A stretch of DNA of 64,000 nt from CAWCKS01 sp963796195 (GTDB lineage Bacteria > Pseudomonadota > Alphaproteobacteria > Rhizobiales > Xanthobacteraceae). Within the stretch, counting starts at the first letter, position 1. Each line of letters starts with the position of its first letter. Location: assembly GCA_963796195.1 (NCBI GenBank), contig CAWCKS010000016.1, forward strand, positions 124,001-188,000, read 5' to 3'. The position numbers were made by a program, and so were the translations under genes. The notes beneath the pieces are model-generated. The model saw only the letters and a program-made list of their open reading frames with translations, ran no database searches and was not told the DNA's origin. Of this stretch, positions 21,151 through 35,149 are shown piece after piece.

Positions 21151-21529
21151 GATCAGAAGCTAATGGGTCACGTCACGTGCGACCACGCGCAACGATGGGC
21201 GAGCCATCTCCCCGGCCGCGCATGGCGGCCGGTGGGACGCACCTCGCGATTTGTCACCTCGATTCCGGAAACGACCACGTATTCCAGAGGCTCGTCCTAA
21301 TTATATCGTTGATTTTACTTCATTTTCCTAAATGGCCAAATCCGGCCTTCCTGCCCATACTGGCAAAATCGATCGGAAAACTTCACCAATCTTGCCGATG
21401 TGGGCAACTTCCCATAGGCGGATGGGCTATTCCGATGGCATTGAACACGTATCCTTCAGCACCCGCGGGGTAACGGGATCGGCTTCGAGCGGCCGGCCTT
21501 CGGCAACAGTTGAAATGATTGGGACTGTC
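21151..21529. other. Intergenic region between the LLM oxidoreductase and metF
   Basis: These 379 bases contain the divergent promoters of both genes. The metF frame stays open upstream to 21332 but codon usage and composition (for example the T-rich stretch at 21300-21330) do not look coding. I looked for riboswitch signatures (SAM-II, SAH, cobalamin) and recognised none. A regulator-binding site is possible but I cannot point to it. Confidence 0.5.
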
Positions 21530-22453
21530 ATGAGTGAGACGACGGCGAACGCGCAGGCCACAGCAGAGGCCGGCACCGCGCGAAAGCTGCCAAAGATTTC
21601 CTTCGAGTTCTTTCCGCCGAAGACCGAGGAGATGGAGCGTAACCTGTGGGAGACGATCAAGCGTCTCGCCCCGCTCGAGCCGTCGTTCGTCTCGGTCACC
21701 TACGGCGCCGGCGGCTCGACCCGCGACCGCACCCACGCGACCATCGCCCGCATCCTGAAAGAAACCCGGCTGACGCCCGCGGCGCACCTGACATGCGTCG
21801 ATGCCTCGCGCGGCGAGGTCGATGACGTGGTCGCGCAGTACCACGATGTCGGCGTCCGCCACATCGTGGCGCTGCGCGGTGACCCCTCGACCGGCGCCGG
21901 CACGACCTACAAGCCACACCCCGACGGCTACCAGACCTCGGCCGACCTCGTCGCCGGCATTCGCAAACGCTATCCCGACATCGAGGTGTTCGTGTCGGCC
22001 TATCCGGAAAAGCATCCGGAGAGCGCGAGTTTCGACGCCGACATCGATCTGCTGCAGGCCAAGATCGACGCCGGCGCGACGCGCGCCATCACCAACTTCT
22101 TCTTCGATAACGATACCTACAACCGCTTCGTCGATCGCGTCCGTGCCCGCGGCATCGACATCCCGATCATCCCCGGCATCATGCCGGTGCAGAATTACAA
22201 GGGCCTGCGCAACATGGCGGCGCGTTGCGGCGCCAGCGTGCCATCCTGGCTCGCGGAAAAGTTTGAAGGGCTCGACGACGACCCCGATACGCGCAAGCTG
22301 ATCGCGGCAACGATGGCCGCGGGTCAGGTGCAAAAGCTGTTCAAGCACGGCGTCGACGTCTTCCATTTCTACACGCTGAACCGCGCCGAACTCGTGTTCG
22401 CGATCAGCCACCTGCTCGGCTTCCGGGCCAACGGCGCGCAGAAGGCGGCTTGA
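21530..22453 (+). CDS. metF: 5,10-methylenetetrahydrofolate reductase
   Basis: MetF is an FAD enzyme that reduces methylene-THF to methyl-THF, the methyl donor for MetH encoded next door. The (beta/alpha)8 barrel features are SFEFFPPKT near residue 25, SVTYGAGGSTRDRT, the RGDP turn, and ITNFFFDNDTY. The ATG at 21530 gives 307 aa, normal for the family; an upstream in-frame extension to 21332 is rejected. It ends three bases before the metH start, so metF and metH form an operon. Confidence 0.93.
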   Translation: MSETTANAQATAEAGTARKLPKISFEFFPPKTEEMERNLWETIKRLAPLEPSFVSVTYGAGGSTRDRTHATIARILKETRLTPAAHLTCVDASRGEVDDVVAQYHDVGVRHIVALRGDPSTGAGTTYKPHPDGYQTSADLVAGIRKRYPDIEVFVSAYPEKHPESASFDADIDLLQAKIDAGATRAITNFFFDNDTYNRFVDRVRARGIDIPIIPGIMPVQNYKGLRNMAARCGASVPSWLAEKFEGLDDDPDTRKLIAATMAAGQVQKLFKHGVDVFHFYTLNRAELVFAISHLLGFRANGAQKAA

Positions 22454-22456
22454 GCA

Positions 22457-26283
<3,827 letters not shown>

Positions 26284-26376
26284 TTCCACATCGGTTTCGC
26301 GACACTAGAGCGAAAGTCGCCTTGAGGGACGACATCGGACAAGGCTATTCCCAGCGAGACATCCTCGCCGGGAAGC

Positions 26377-26760
26377 ATGCCAATGGACAACTCGATTCTC
26401 GCCGAAGCCCTGATGCACTCCGCCGCCGATGCGATCATCGCGACCGACCGCGAGGGCATCATCACCGTGTGGAATGCCGGCGCCACGCGGATCTTCGGCC
26501 ACAGCGCGCATGAGGCGATCGGCCAATCGCTCGACCTGATCATCCCCGAGAACCAGCGCGCGCGGCATTGGGCCGGCTACCACGAAGTGATGCGAACCGG
26601 GCAGAGCCGCTATAGCGAAGGCGCGATGCTCGCGGTGCCCGCGCTGCGCAAGGACGGCAAGCGTATCTCGCTCGAGTTCACCATCGTTCCGTTGAAGGAT
26701 GCGACCGGTGCAATGCAGGGCATGATCGCGGTGCTGCGCGACCGCCCAACGCCCTCATCC
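26377..26760 (+). CDS. PAS domain S-box protein, 3' end uncertain
   Basis: A single PAS sensor domain occupies about residues 8-120 (AIIATDREGIITVWNAGATR, GHSAHEAIGQSLDLIIPE, LEFTIVPLKD). Similar short Bradyrhizobium PAS proteins end with a conserved basic tail after ILRD; here the sequence after AVLRD departs from it and the frame runs on with no stop to 27750, antisense to the whole DMT gene. I take the real coding part to end near 26760. A lost tail by deletion or an indel near 26745 (which would give a stop at 26782) would explain it. Start ATG 26377 or 26383. Confidence 0.6.
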
Positions 26761-27693
26761 TCAGATCGGCGTTTCCTCGCTGACGGCGACGTGGGGCCGG
26801 TCGACGCGGGTGACGAGATAGATGCCGACCGCAACGGGAACGACGCCCAGCAGATCGCTCACCGCAACGTGCTCATTGAGGATGAGCCAGCCGAACAGCA
26901 TGCCGAGCGGCGGCATCAGGAAGTGGAACGAACTCGCCGCGGTCGCGCCAAAGGCATCGAGCAGGTAGAACCAGATCAGATAGGCGAAGATCGAGACGAA
27001 CAGCACGAGGAATGCGAAAGCCAGCAGCAGCTGCCAGTTCAGCGTGATGGTGCCGACATCGGCGAGCGCGGCAAACGGAATGAGCACGAGGCCAGCCGCG
27101 GCGTTCTGGACGCCGTTGCCGATCCACAAACTGCCCTTCGGCGCCAGCAGCTTGTAGAGAATGGTGCCCGACACCATCGAAACCAGCGCGCCGAGGGTGA
27201 AGACGACGCCCGAACTGGCATCGGTCCCGAGCGAGACGCGGTCGGCAACGATGTAAGCGACACCGGCAACGCCGAGCACGAGCCCGAACACCTTGCGCCA
27301 GGTCATTTGCTCACCGAGGAACAGGGTCGCGAGCATGGCCGTCAGCACCGGATTGGTCGAGATGATCAGCGCGGCGAGCCCCGCCGACACCGTGCGCAGA
27401 CCGAGATAGCTCAGGCCCAGATACAGCGCATTGTTGCAGATGCCGAGCACCGCAAACACGGCGACATCGCGCAGCGACAGATTCCAGTGCATGCCGCGCA
27501 CGCGCGCGATCAGCAGGATCAGCGCGCCGGCGAGCAGGAAGCGGATCGACAGCACGAGATACGGCGGGCAATACGTGACCGCGACCTTGCTCGCGACGAA
27601 CGCCGCGCTCCACAACAGGCAGTAAACGCCGACATAAAGCGGCAGCGAGGTGCTCTGCGGCCGCGCGACCGCGGCATTCGAGGCAACGGACAT
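26761..27693 (-). CDS. DMT superfamily (EamA) transporter
   Basis: This is a 310-residue inner-membrane protein with ten predicted helices in two EamA repeats (LLWSAAFVASKVAVTY, the second repeat from about residue 165). Such proteins export amino acids or other metabolites; substrate is not predictable. The ATG at 27693 follows GGAGATCCCC. The frame continues upstream to 28002 but that part is antisense to the monooxygenase gene and is not coding. It is divergent from the monooxygenase gene across 114 bases. Confidence 0.87.
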   Translation of the reverse strand: MSVASNAAVARPQSTSLPLYVGVYCLLWSAAFVASKVAVTYCPPYLVLSIRFLLAGALILLIARVRGMHWNLSLRDVAVFAVLGICNNALYLGLSYLGLRTVSAGLAALIISTNPVLTAMLATLFLGEQMTWRKVFGLVLGVAGVAYIVADRVSLGTDASSGVVFTLGALVSMVSGTILYKLLAPKGSLWIGNGVQNAAAGLVLIPFAALADVGTITLNWQLLLAFAFLVLFVSIFAYLIWFYLLDAFGATAASSFHFLMPPLGMLFGWLILNEHVAVSDLLGVVPVAVGIYLVTRVDRPHVAVSEETPI

Positions 27694-27807
27694 GGGGATC
27701 TCCTGACGCACGCGATATACGGCATCAGGTTGAGGTTTGGTATTAGATGATATGATGCCGGCCATCACGGACGCTAATGAAGCTCGGGATAAATCGGCGG
27801 AGTTCAA

Positions 27808-29009
27808 ATGAACGAGACAGCCTCGTCGAGCAGACGTCTTCGCGCTGCAGTCGTCGGGCGGAGGAATCGGCGGCCTCGCCGCGGCATGCTCGCTTCGCCG
27901 AAGGGGCGTCGAGGTCACGGTTTTCGAGCAGGCCGAAACGCTGGGCGAAATCGGAGCCGGCCTGACAATCTTTCCCAACAGCCTGCGGCAACTCGAACGC
28001 ATGGGGTTGGGTGAAGCCCTGGCGGCTGTCGGCGCCAGGATCGGCGACGGCTCGCAATACTACCGGGCCGATGGGACCGTGGTTGGGCCGATTACCACGA
28101 CCGACTCGAGCGGCTGGAATGGCGTCTACGGCATGCATCGGGCTGACTTGCTGAACGTGCTCGCGGCAAGTCTTCCCGTCCGGCGCCATACGCACGGGCC
28201 ATCGTTGCGCGGAATTCGAACAGGATACCGTTGCGGCGCGATTGAAATTCGTGAATGGCGAAATCGCCGAGGCGGACATCGTCATCGCTGCCGACGGCAT
28301 ACATTCCGTGTTGCAGAAGTATGTCGTCGAACCGAAACCGCCCGAATATTCCGGTGTTCGGGCCTATCGCGGCCTGATCCCTCGCGAGAAACTCCCCGGT
28401 TGGCCGGAGAGAGTCCACCAGGTCTGGATGGGCGACGGCAAGCATTTCATGGCGTACCCGGTTCGGAGCGGCCGGCTGTTGAACTACGTCGGCTTCGTTC
28501 CCACCAAGGATGCGACCACCGAGTCGTGGTCCGCGATCGGAGATCGCGACGAGCTTGCCGCATCATTCGACGGATGGGATCCGCGCGTTGGCAGACTGCT
28601 TGAAGCGGTGGAGACCTGCTTCTGGTGGGGCCTCTATGATCGCCGGCCCCTGGACTCATGGACGAAGGGACGGCTTGTTCTATTGGGTGACGCCGCGCAT
28701 GCGATGCTGCCGCATATCGGCCAGGGGGCCAATCAGGCGATCGAAGATGGCGTCGCCCTGTCGGTCCTGCTCGAGGGACGAGCCCCGGCAGAGGTGCCCG
28801 ACATCGTCAGGCAATTCGAAAAGATGCGCCGCGTTCGAACCGACGTCATTCAAGCCGAAGCGCGGAAGAACGGACTTCGGTTTGACTCGCAATATGAAAG
28901 CCTCGAGCAGCGCGATCGGGAAATCGCGAATTCTCAAGCGTTCCGCCGTTCGTTGTTTGACTATGATGTCGAGAAGGCTGCGATCGACGCGCGGCGTCAC
29001 GATTGCTAA
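27808..29009 (+). CDS. FAD-dependent monooxygenase, salicylate/3-hydroxybenzoate hydroxylase type (frame breaks near 27857 and 28176)
   Basis: This is a class A flavoprotein aromatic hydroxylase. The dinucleotide site GGGIGGLAAACSLRRRGVEV appears once the first break is repaired (an extra G in a GGG run at 27856-27858). The substrate/FAD motif VIAADGIHSVLQKY and the C-terminal motif LLGDAAHAMLPHIGQGANQA are intact. A second break lies at about 28172-28180. Repaired length is about 400 aa. Aromatic substrate is likely, but the exact one is unknown. The ATG at 27808 is the start of the frame containing the N-terminus. Confidence 0.85.
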
Positions 29010-29089
29010 TGGCGGCGAACAACGTTCTCCGCATGGCAGCGCGCATCGGCTGACTTTTCCCTTGCGAAGCGGGGCGGATCGTTGGTCCT

Positions 29090-30127
29090 TCAGCCACCCT
29101 GCGATTTGTGGCGCGCGTCGCCGGGGCGGCTGTGAAATTCCGGCATCACTTCGGCGGCAAAGACGCGCAAGGCATGTTTTGAGCCGGTCGCATCGACCAG
29201 CAGCACGTTCTCGACGCCGCCAGCCTCGAGGCGCTTGAGCCGCGCGATGATCTCATCCGGCGTGCCGATCAGCGCCGCGTCCTCGCCGACGATATCGGTG
29301 TCGGCGAAGCTCGACGGATTGTGATAGCGCTCGGCGCCGGGACCGCGCGCCAAACCCCCTATGCGCGAGAGCACCTGCTTTCTGAGCTCGTAGGCGCGGG
29401 CGCGCTCCTCCTCGCCGGTCACGATATGCAGGCCGCGGGTCACGCCGACTTGCGCCGCGTGCCAGGCCCGGCCGCAGCGCTCCCATTCGGCCCGATAGGC
29501 GGCAACGCGCTCGATGGTCAGGTCGACCGAGCCGATCTGGTCGAGCAGCAGGTTGAAGCCGTCGCGGGCGGCGCGACGGATCGATTCGAAACTGCCGGCG
29601 CCCATCCAGAACGGCGGATGCGGTTGCTGCAGCGGTCGCGGCTCGACCACGACGTTCTCGAAGTGCCAGTGCTTGCCGTGGTGCGAGAAACGGCCTTCAC
29701 TGGTCCAGGCCTTGCGCAGCACTTCGAGCGCCTCGTCGTAGCGCTCGGTCGCCTCCGCGATCGGAATGCAGAAGCCTGTAAATTCGCTGTCGCGATAACC
29801 CTTGCCGACACCGAAGTCGACGCGGCCGCCGGACACCAGATCAAGCGTGGCGACCTGCTCGGCGAGCAGCACGGGATTGTGCCAGGGCAGCACGACCACC
29901 GCGGTGCCAAGGCGAATCCGCGCGGTGCGACCGGCGAGATAGCTCAGGAGATTGAGCGAGGCGGAGACCTGCCCTGCTCCGGTGAAATGATGCTCGACCA
30001 GGAAGACGCTGTCATAGCCGAGCTCTTCGGCGAGCAGCACATAATCGATGAAATTGCGATAGCCCTGGCTGTCGCCGGCAGGACCGCCGCCTGCGGATTT
30101 TGCACCGCCGAACAACCCGAATCTCAT
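29090..30127 (-). CDS. LLM class flavin-dependent oxidoreductase
   Basis: This is an intact 345-residue luciferase-like monooxygenase. Family blocks are DSVFLVEHHFTGAGQVSASL, TAVVVLPWHNPVLLAEQ, DFGVGKGYRDSEF and PPFWMGAGSFESIRRAA. It is convergent with the FAD monooxygenase gene and 96 bases downstream of pdeM on the same strand. Substrate is unknown. Confidence 0.88.
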   Translation of the reverse strand: MRFGLFGGAKSAGGGPAGDSQGYRNFIDYVLLAEELGYDSVFLVEHHFTGAGQVSASLNLLSYLAGRTARIRLGTAVVVLPWHNPVLLAEQVATLDLVSGGRVDFGVGKGYRDSEFTGFCIPIAEATERYDEALEVLRKAWTSEGRFSHHGKHWHFENVVVEPRPLQQPHPPFWMGAGSFESIRRAARDGFNLLLDQIGSVDLTIERVAAYRAEWERCGRAWHAAQVGVTRGLHIVTGEEERARAYELRKQVLSRIGGLARGPGAERYHNPSSFADTDIVGEDAALIGTPDEIIARLKRLEAGGVENVLLVDATGSKHALRVFAAEVMPEFHSRPGDARHKSQGG

Positions 30128-30223
30128 CGCAGCTCTCTGATTATTTTTTGCGTGACGACCACATCAATCCTGACGCAAGCCTCGCTGTGCCGCAAGGCGC
30201 TTGCAACGCGAAGCCGGGCCGCC

Positions 30224-30924
30224 TCAATAACACCGCGACGCCGCAATCACGTGCATCGACGCGTCGCCGATGACGTGGGCGGTGAAATCGTCGCTGGCGA
30301 AAATTCTCGCGAAGGCGCGGTCGCGGATGCTCAGGCCGCCAGTGTAGGCGCCAAGCGACGGCATCACGATGCGCGCGCCATCGCCGGCGAAGCAGCGGCG
30401 GTCGATGCCGCGGCCGCGGGTTGCGACGCGCGCCTTGGGGTGCAAGTGGCCTGCGATCTCGCCGTTTGCGCCAGTCGGCTCGTGGCGGAACGAGATCGGT
30501 CCGAGCGCGATCTCGGTTGCGACCGAGCCGTCGAGGCTTTTCGGCGGCTCAGGATCGTGGTTGCCTTCGATCCAGATCCAGTCGCGGCCGGCCTGCAAGG
30601 CCTTGATCGCGTCGCGATCGGTGTCGTTGAGCCGCTCATGCGCGTCGCGATCATGAAAACTGTCGCCGAGCGCAATCACGGTGCGCGGATCATAGTGCGC
30701 GACGACGGCCGCAAGCTTCGCCAGCGTCGCCGCGGTATCGAACGGCGGCAGCAGGATGCCGCGCACGGCGAAGCTCGAGCCTTTTTCGAGATGCAGATCG
30801 GAGACGATGAGGAGGCGCTCTTCGTCCCAGTAAAGTGCGCCGGACAGGTCTGCGAGCAGCGTCGACTCGGCCGACCGCGATCGGCGCCGCGCGTGTCTGC
30901 TTCCGGTTCGGCTTTCGCGCGCAA
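30224..30924 (-). CDS. pdeM: Ligase-associated DNA damage response endonuclease PdeM
   Basis: PdeM is a calcineurin-like metallophosphoesterase encoded with Lhr, an MBL exonuclease and an ATP-dependent ligase. Metal-binding motifs are SDLHLEKG, GDSFHD, GNHD and GHLHP. The N-terminus is unclear: the catalytic frame is open back to 30997 inside lhr, but family N-termini suggest translation begins near a TTG at 30924 (LRAKAEPEAD) in a different frame, with one or two base errors at about 30865-30895. It follows the lhr stop directly, so the two genes form one transcription unit. Confidence 0.85.
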
Positions 30925-30926
30925 AA

Positions 30927-33484
30927 TTATGAGCCCATCGCTTCGCGGACGAGGTCCTCGGCAGTCTCGGCCAAAAATTCATCTGCCGCTTCGCCATAAA
31001 CTGCTTCGCGGCCGATTTCCAGCATCACCGGCACCGCCAGTGGGGAAACCTTGTCGAGCGCGCGATGGGCGATGTGGCCGTGGATGCGCGCCAGCATGTC
31101 GCCGAGCCGCTTCAGGTCGAGCAGGCCGGTCGCGGCATCGGCGCGCGCGGCACGCGAGCAGCACGTGATCGGCCTGGTGCTTGCGCAGCACGTCGTAGAC
31201 GAGATCGGTCGAGAACAGCATCTGCCGGCGCGATTTCTCCTCGCCGACGAAGCGACGCGGAATGAGCCCGGAAATGATCGCGCAGGCGCGAAACGTTCGC
31301 TTCATCAACGCCGACTCGGCAAGCCACGCTTCGAGATCATCGCCCAGCATGTCCGGATCAAACAATTTTGCGAGATCAAGCCGCTGCTGGCGCACCATCG
31401 CCGACATGTCGAACGCCGCCCAGATCGCGACCGCGTACTCATTGGCGACAAAGCCCAGCGGCCTCGCGCGCGCTCGTTCGAGCCGGCGCGTCAGCAGCAT
31501 GCCGAGCGTCTGGTGCGCGAGCCGTCCCTCGAACGGATAGCAGACGAGATAATATTTGCCGCCGCGTGGAAAAGTCTCGACCACCATCTCGCGCGGCGCT
31601 GGCACGCGCGAGATGTGGGTCTGCAGCAACAGCCACTCGCGCACCTGGTCCGGCAGGCCCTTCCACGCACTGCGATCGGCCAGCAGCTGGCGCACGCGTT
31701 CGGCGAGATAGGTCGAGAGCGGAAATTTGCCACCGCCGTAGGCCGGCACCTTGGCGTCGACGTCGTTAGCCCGCGAGACGTAGACCTGGTCTTCGACCAG
31801 CGCCTCGTAGCGCACGACCTCGCCGCCGAACACGAAGGTGTCGCCGAGGGTCAGGCCTTCGATGAAATACTCCTCGACCTCGCCGAGCGTCCGTCCACCG
31901 CGGGCGATGCCGCCGGTCACGCCGGTGCCACCATGGCGTGAACGCACCAGCTTCACCTTCAGCATCTGCTCTTCGACGATGGTGCCGACGTTGAGGCGAT
32001 AGCTCTGCCGCACCCGCGGATTGGCGACGCGCCAGCGGCCCTCCTTGTCCTGCTTGATGCGCGCGAAGCGTTCGTAGGATTTCAGCGCATAGCCGCCGGT
32101 GGCGACGAAATCGACGACATCGTCGAAATCGCTGCGGGCCAGGTCCGCATAGGGCGCCGCGCGCCGCACTTCGTCATAAAGTTCATCGGAGCAGGAACGG
32201 CTCGCCGCAGGCGCAGCCCATCACGTGCTGGGCCAGCACGTCGAGCGAACCGATGCGCAGCGGCGGCGTGTCCTGCGCGTTCTCGGCGATCGCATCGATC
32301 GCGGCGCGGCACTCCAGCACCTCGAAGCGGTTGGCCGGGATCAGCACCGCGCGCGACGGCTCGTCGAGCCGGTGATTGGCGCGGCCGATGCGCTGCATGA
32401 TGCGGGATGCGCCCTTCGGCGCGCCGACATTGATGACGAGATCGATGTCGCCCCAGTCGATGCCGAGATCGAGCGAGGAGGTGCAGACCACGCCGCGCAG
32501 GCGGCCTGGCGGCCATCGCATCCTCGACCTTGCGGCGCTGGGCGACGTCGAGCGAGCCGTGATGCAGCGCGATGGCGAGGTTGTCATCGTTCATCCGCCA
32601 CAGCTCCTGGAACAGGAGCTCGGCCTGGCTGCGAACGTTGACGAACACCAGCGTGGTCTTGTGGCGCTTGATCAGGTCGTAGATCTCAGCCAACGCGTGG
32701 CGTCCGGTGTGTCCCGCCCACGGCAAGCGCTCTTTGGTGTCGAGCATCTCGACGATCGGCGCAGCGCCACCCTGGGCGATCACGAGATCGGCCTGGGCAG
32801 ATTCACCCGGTGTCTGCGGGACAAGAAAGCGAGAGAGCGATTCCGGCTCGGCGACGGTCGCCGAGAGGCCCGTCACCGTGATGGCCGGAGCGAGGCGAAA
32901 CAACCGCGCCAGCCCGAGCGACAACAGATCGCCGCGCTTGGAGGTGACGAGGGCATGCAGCTCGTCCAGCACGAGCCGCTTCAGCGAGCGGAACATGAAC
33001 GGGGCGTCGGCCGACGACAGCAGCAGCGCCAGCTGCTCGGGCGTGGTCAAGAGCACGTCGGGCGGATAGCGGCGCTGGCGCTGGCGGCGCGACACCGGCG
33101 TGTCGCCGGTGCGGGTCTCGACCTTGATCCTGAGCCCCATCTCGGCGATCGGCCGCTCGAGGTTGCGCGCGATATCGACGGCGAGCGCCTTCAACGGCGA
33201 GATGTAGAGCGTGTGGAGGCCGCTCGAGCCAATTTTTTTCCCAGAGTCTTGCCGACCGCGCCTCTGAGTGGCGTCGCGCCGCCGAGTTCGACAAGGGTGG
33301 GCAGGAATCCGGCCAGCGTCTTGCCGGCTCCGGTCGGTGCGATCAGTAGCGCCGAGCGGTGCTCGCGCGCCTTCCGCAACAGCGCCAGCTGATGCTCGCG
33401 CGGCGTCCACCCGCGGCTCGCGAACCAGCGGCGGAAGGCATCCGGCAGATCGGGCGGTTGCAGGTCTAATTCGAGGGCAGCCAT
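30927..33484 (-). CDS. lhr: Ligase-associated DEXH box helicase Lhr (four frame breaks)
   Basis: This is a superfamily 2 Lhr-type helicase of the ligase-associated repair set. From the ATG at 33484 (MAALELDLQPPDLPDAF) it shows Walker A APTGAGKTLAGFLPTL, motif II LDELHALV, motif III TGLSATVAEP, motif V VVCTSSLDLGIDW, motif VI QRIGRANHRLDEP, then the winged-helix and Lhr core domain. Frame changes occur at about 33234 (in a seven-A run on the coding strand), 32512, 32186 and 31150; all pieces join without loss. Repaired length is about 850 aa. The TAA stop is at 30927-30929. Confidence 0.87.
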
Positions 33485-33659
33485 GGCGGGAAGGGTAGGC
33501 CAAGCCGGCGGCGCGCGGTCGAGTGGCAAAAAAGCCAATTATTTCAATGCTATTAACGATCGCGACGCGGTCGAATTCCGGCAACTGTGCCCGCCGGGAC
33601 ACAGACAATTCGAGCGCATCGGGCTAAATTGTTCCCAACATGAAACTGGGGTCCTGGAA

Positions 33660-35091
33660 ATGAAAAAAGTCTTGGTTGCTGCAGCGCTTCTCGGAACGGC
33701 TGCGAGCGCGCAAGCAGCGGATCTGGCCCGCAAGGCGCCGATGCTCAAAGCGCCGCCGATGGCGATCTACGACTGGACCGGTTTCTACATCGGTGTGAAC
33801 GGCGGCATCAGCGTCGCCCGGGATCGTACTCAATTACTCACGACCGTCCCGTCGGCCGAGCAGAGCGTACTGTCGCCGTTCGGCGGAGTCGGCGGCGGCC
33901 AGATCGGCTATAACTGGCAGGTCAACAGCGACTGGCTACTGGGCGTCGAGTCCGACATCCAGGCGTCAGGCGAAACCACCAACCGCACCTGCTTGCTGTC
34001 GTGCACGGCCGCTTTGTCGGCCAACCTCAGCCAGAAGATCGACTGGTTCGGCACCACGCGCGCGCGTATCGGGCTGGTTGATGGACCCTCGCTCACCTAT
34101 TTCACCGGCGGTGTCGCTTACGGCCACTACAGCACGAACGTGACGGAAACGACCGCGGCCGGCACGATTGCCAGCCTCACCAGCGGCCGCACCGGTATCG
34201 GCTACACCTACGGCAGCGGCATCGAGGCTTCGCTGGGCGGCAACTGGACCGGCAAGATCGAATATCTCTACGTTGATCTCGGCAGTCGGACCAACTATTT
34301 CACCACGGTTGCCGGCGCCCCGCAGACCCTCAACACGCGAATCCACGACAACATCTTCCGTGCCGGCGTGAACTATCGGTTCGGCGGCACCGGCATGACC
34401 ATCACGCCGCCGACGGCGAACTGGGCCGGCTTCTATATCGGCGCCAACGTCGGCTCGCTGCTTGGCCGCGACCCGAGTACGCTCACCGCGGCGCCCGGCT
34501 TTACGGAGCAATTCCACCTCGTTCCAGATGGCTACGCCGGCGGCGGCCAGATCGGCTACAACTGGCAGGCTGGGGCCTGGGTGTTTGGCCTCGAGGCCGA
34601 CTTGCAGGGCTCGTTCTCGCAGCGACAAGGATGCCTGCGTTGTTTTCTGCGCGCCGGCGGTCTCGGCCAGCCTCAAGCAGACGCTGCCCTGGTTCGGCAC
34701 GGCGCGTGGCCGCCTCGGCTACTCGCTCGGCTCGACGCTATTCTACGGCACCGGCGGCTTCGCCTACGGCCAGACCAAGACCGAGTTGAGCGAATTCAGT
34801 ACTATCGCCGGCTTCCAGAACGTCTCGCTGACACGCAGCCGGGGTGGCTGGACGGCGGGCGCCGGCATCGAAAGCCCGCTCAAGCTGTTCAGTATATTCG
34901 GCCTGTTCGGCCCGAACTGGACCGCCAAAACCGAATACCTCTATGTCGATCTTGGGCGGACCACGGACAGCTTCGTGGCCCTCGCCACCCCGCAGGCGTT
35001 CTCGACCCGGACAACGGAGCACATCTTCCGCGGCGGCATCAACTACCACTTCAACCCGCCGACGCCGGCGGTGGTGGCCGCGAAGTACTGA
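33660..35091 (+). CDS. Outer membrane protein with two tandem beta-barrel domains (frame break near 34622)
   Basis: An N-terminal Sec signal (MKKVLVAAALLGTAASAQA) is followed by two homologous barrel domains of about 220 residues each of the Omp25/Omp31 porin-like family. Paired landmarks are DWTGFYIGVNGG / NWAGFYIGANVG, GGGQIGYNWQ in both, YFTGGVAYG / FYGTGGFAYG, and KIEYLYVDLG / KTEYLYVDLG, each ending with an FRxGxNYxF-type strand. The frame breaks in domain two at about 34622 (SFSQ, then DKDACVVFC). Repaired length is about 476 aa. Role in the envelope is not known; rhizobia carry many paralogues. Confidence 0.85.
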
Positions 35092-35120
35092 TCGCGCGCA
35101 CGCCAGACAATGACAGCGAA

Positions 35121-35147
35121 AACCCCGGCCACAGCGCCGGGGTTTTT
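35121..35147. terminator. Rho-independent terminator
   Basis: AACCCCGGC (35121-35129) pairs with GCCGGGGTT (35136-35144), followed by T residues to 35147. It lies 30 bases after the outer membrane protein stop and touches the end of the convergent methyltransferase gene; A residues on the other side allow bidirectional use. Confidence 0.85.
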
Positions 35148-35149
35148 GT

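Noticed and set aside
21151..21529. Possible cobalamin, SAH or SAM riboswitch before metF
   Set aside because: None of the diagnostic boxes of these classes could be found by eye; left as an unassigned leader.
29321..31168. A 615-codon plus-strand frame across LLM2, pdeM and the lhr end
   Set aside because: It crosses three real genes on the other strand and an intergenic gap; composition is typical of antisense shadow.
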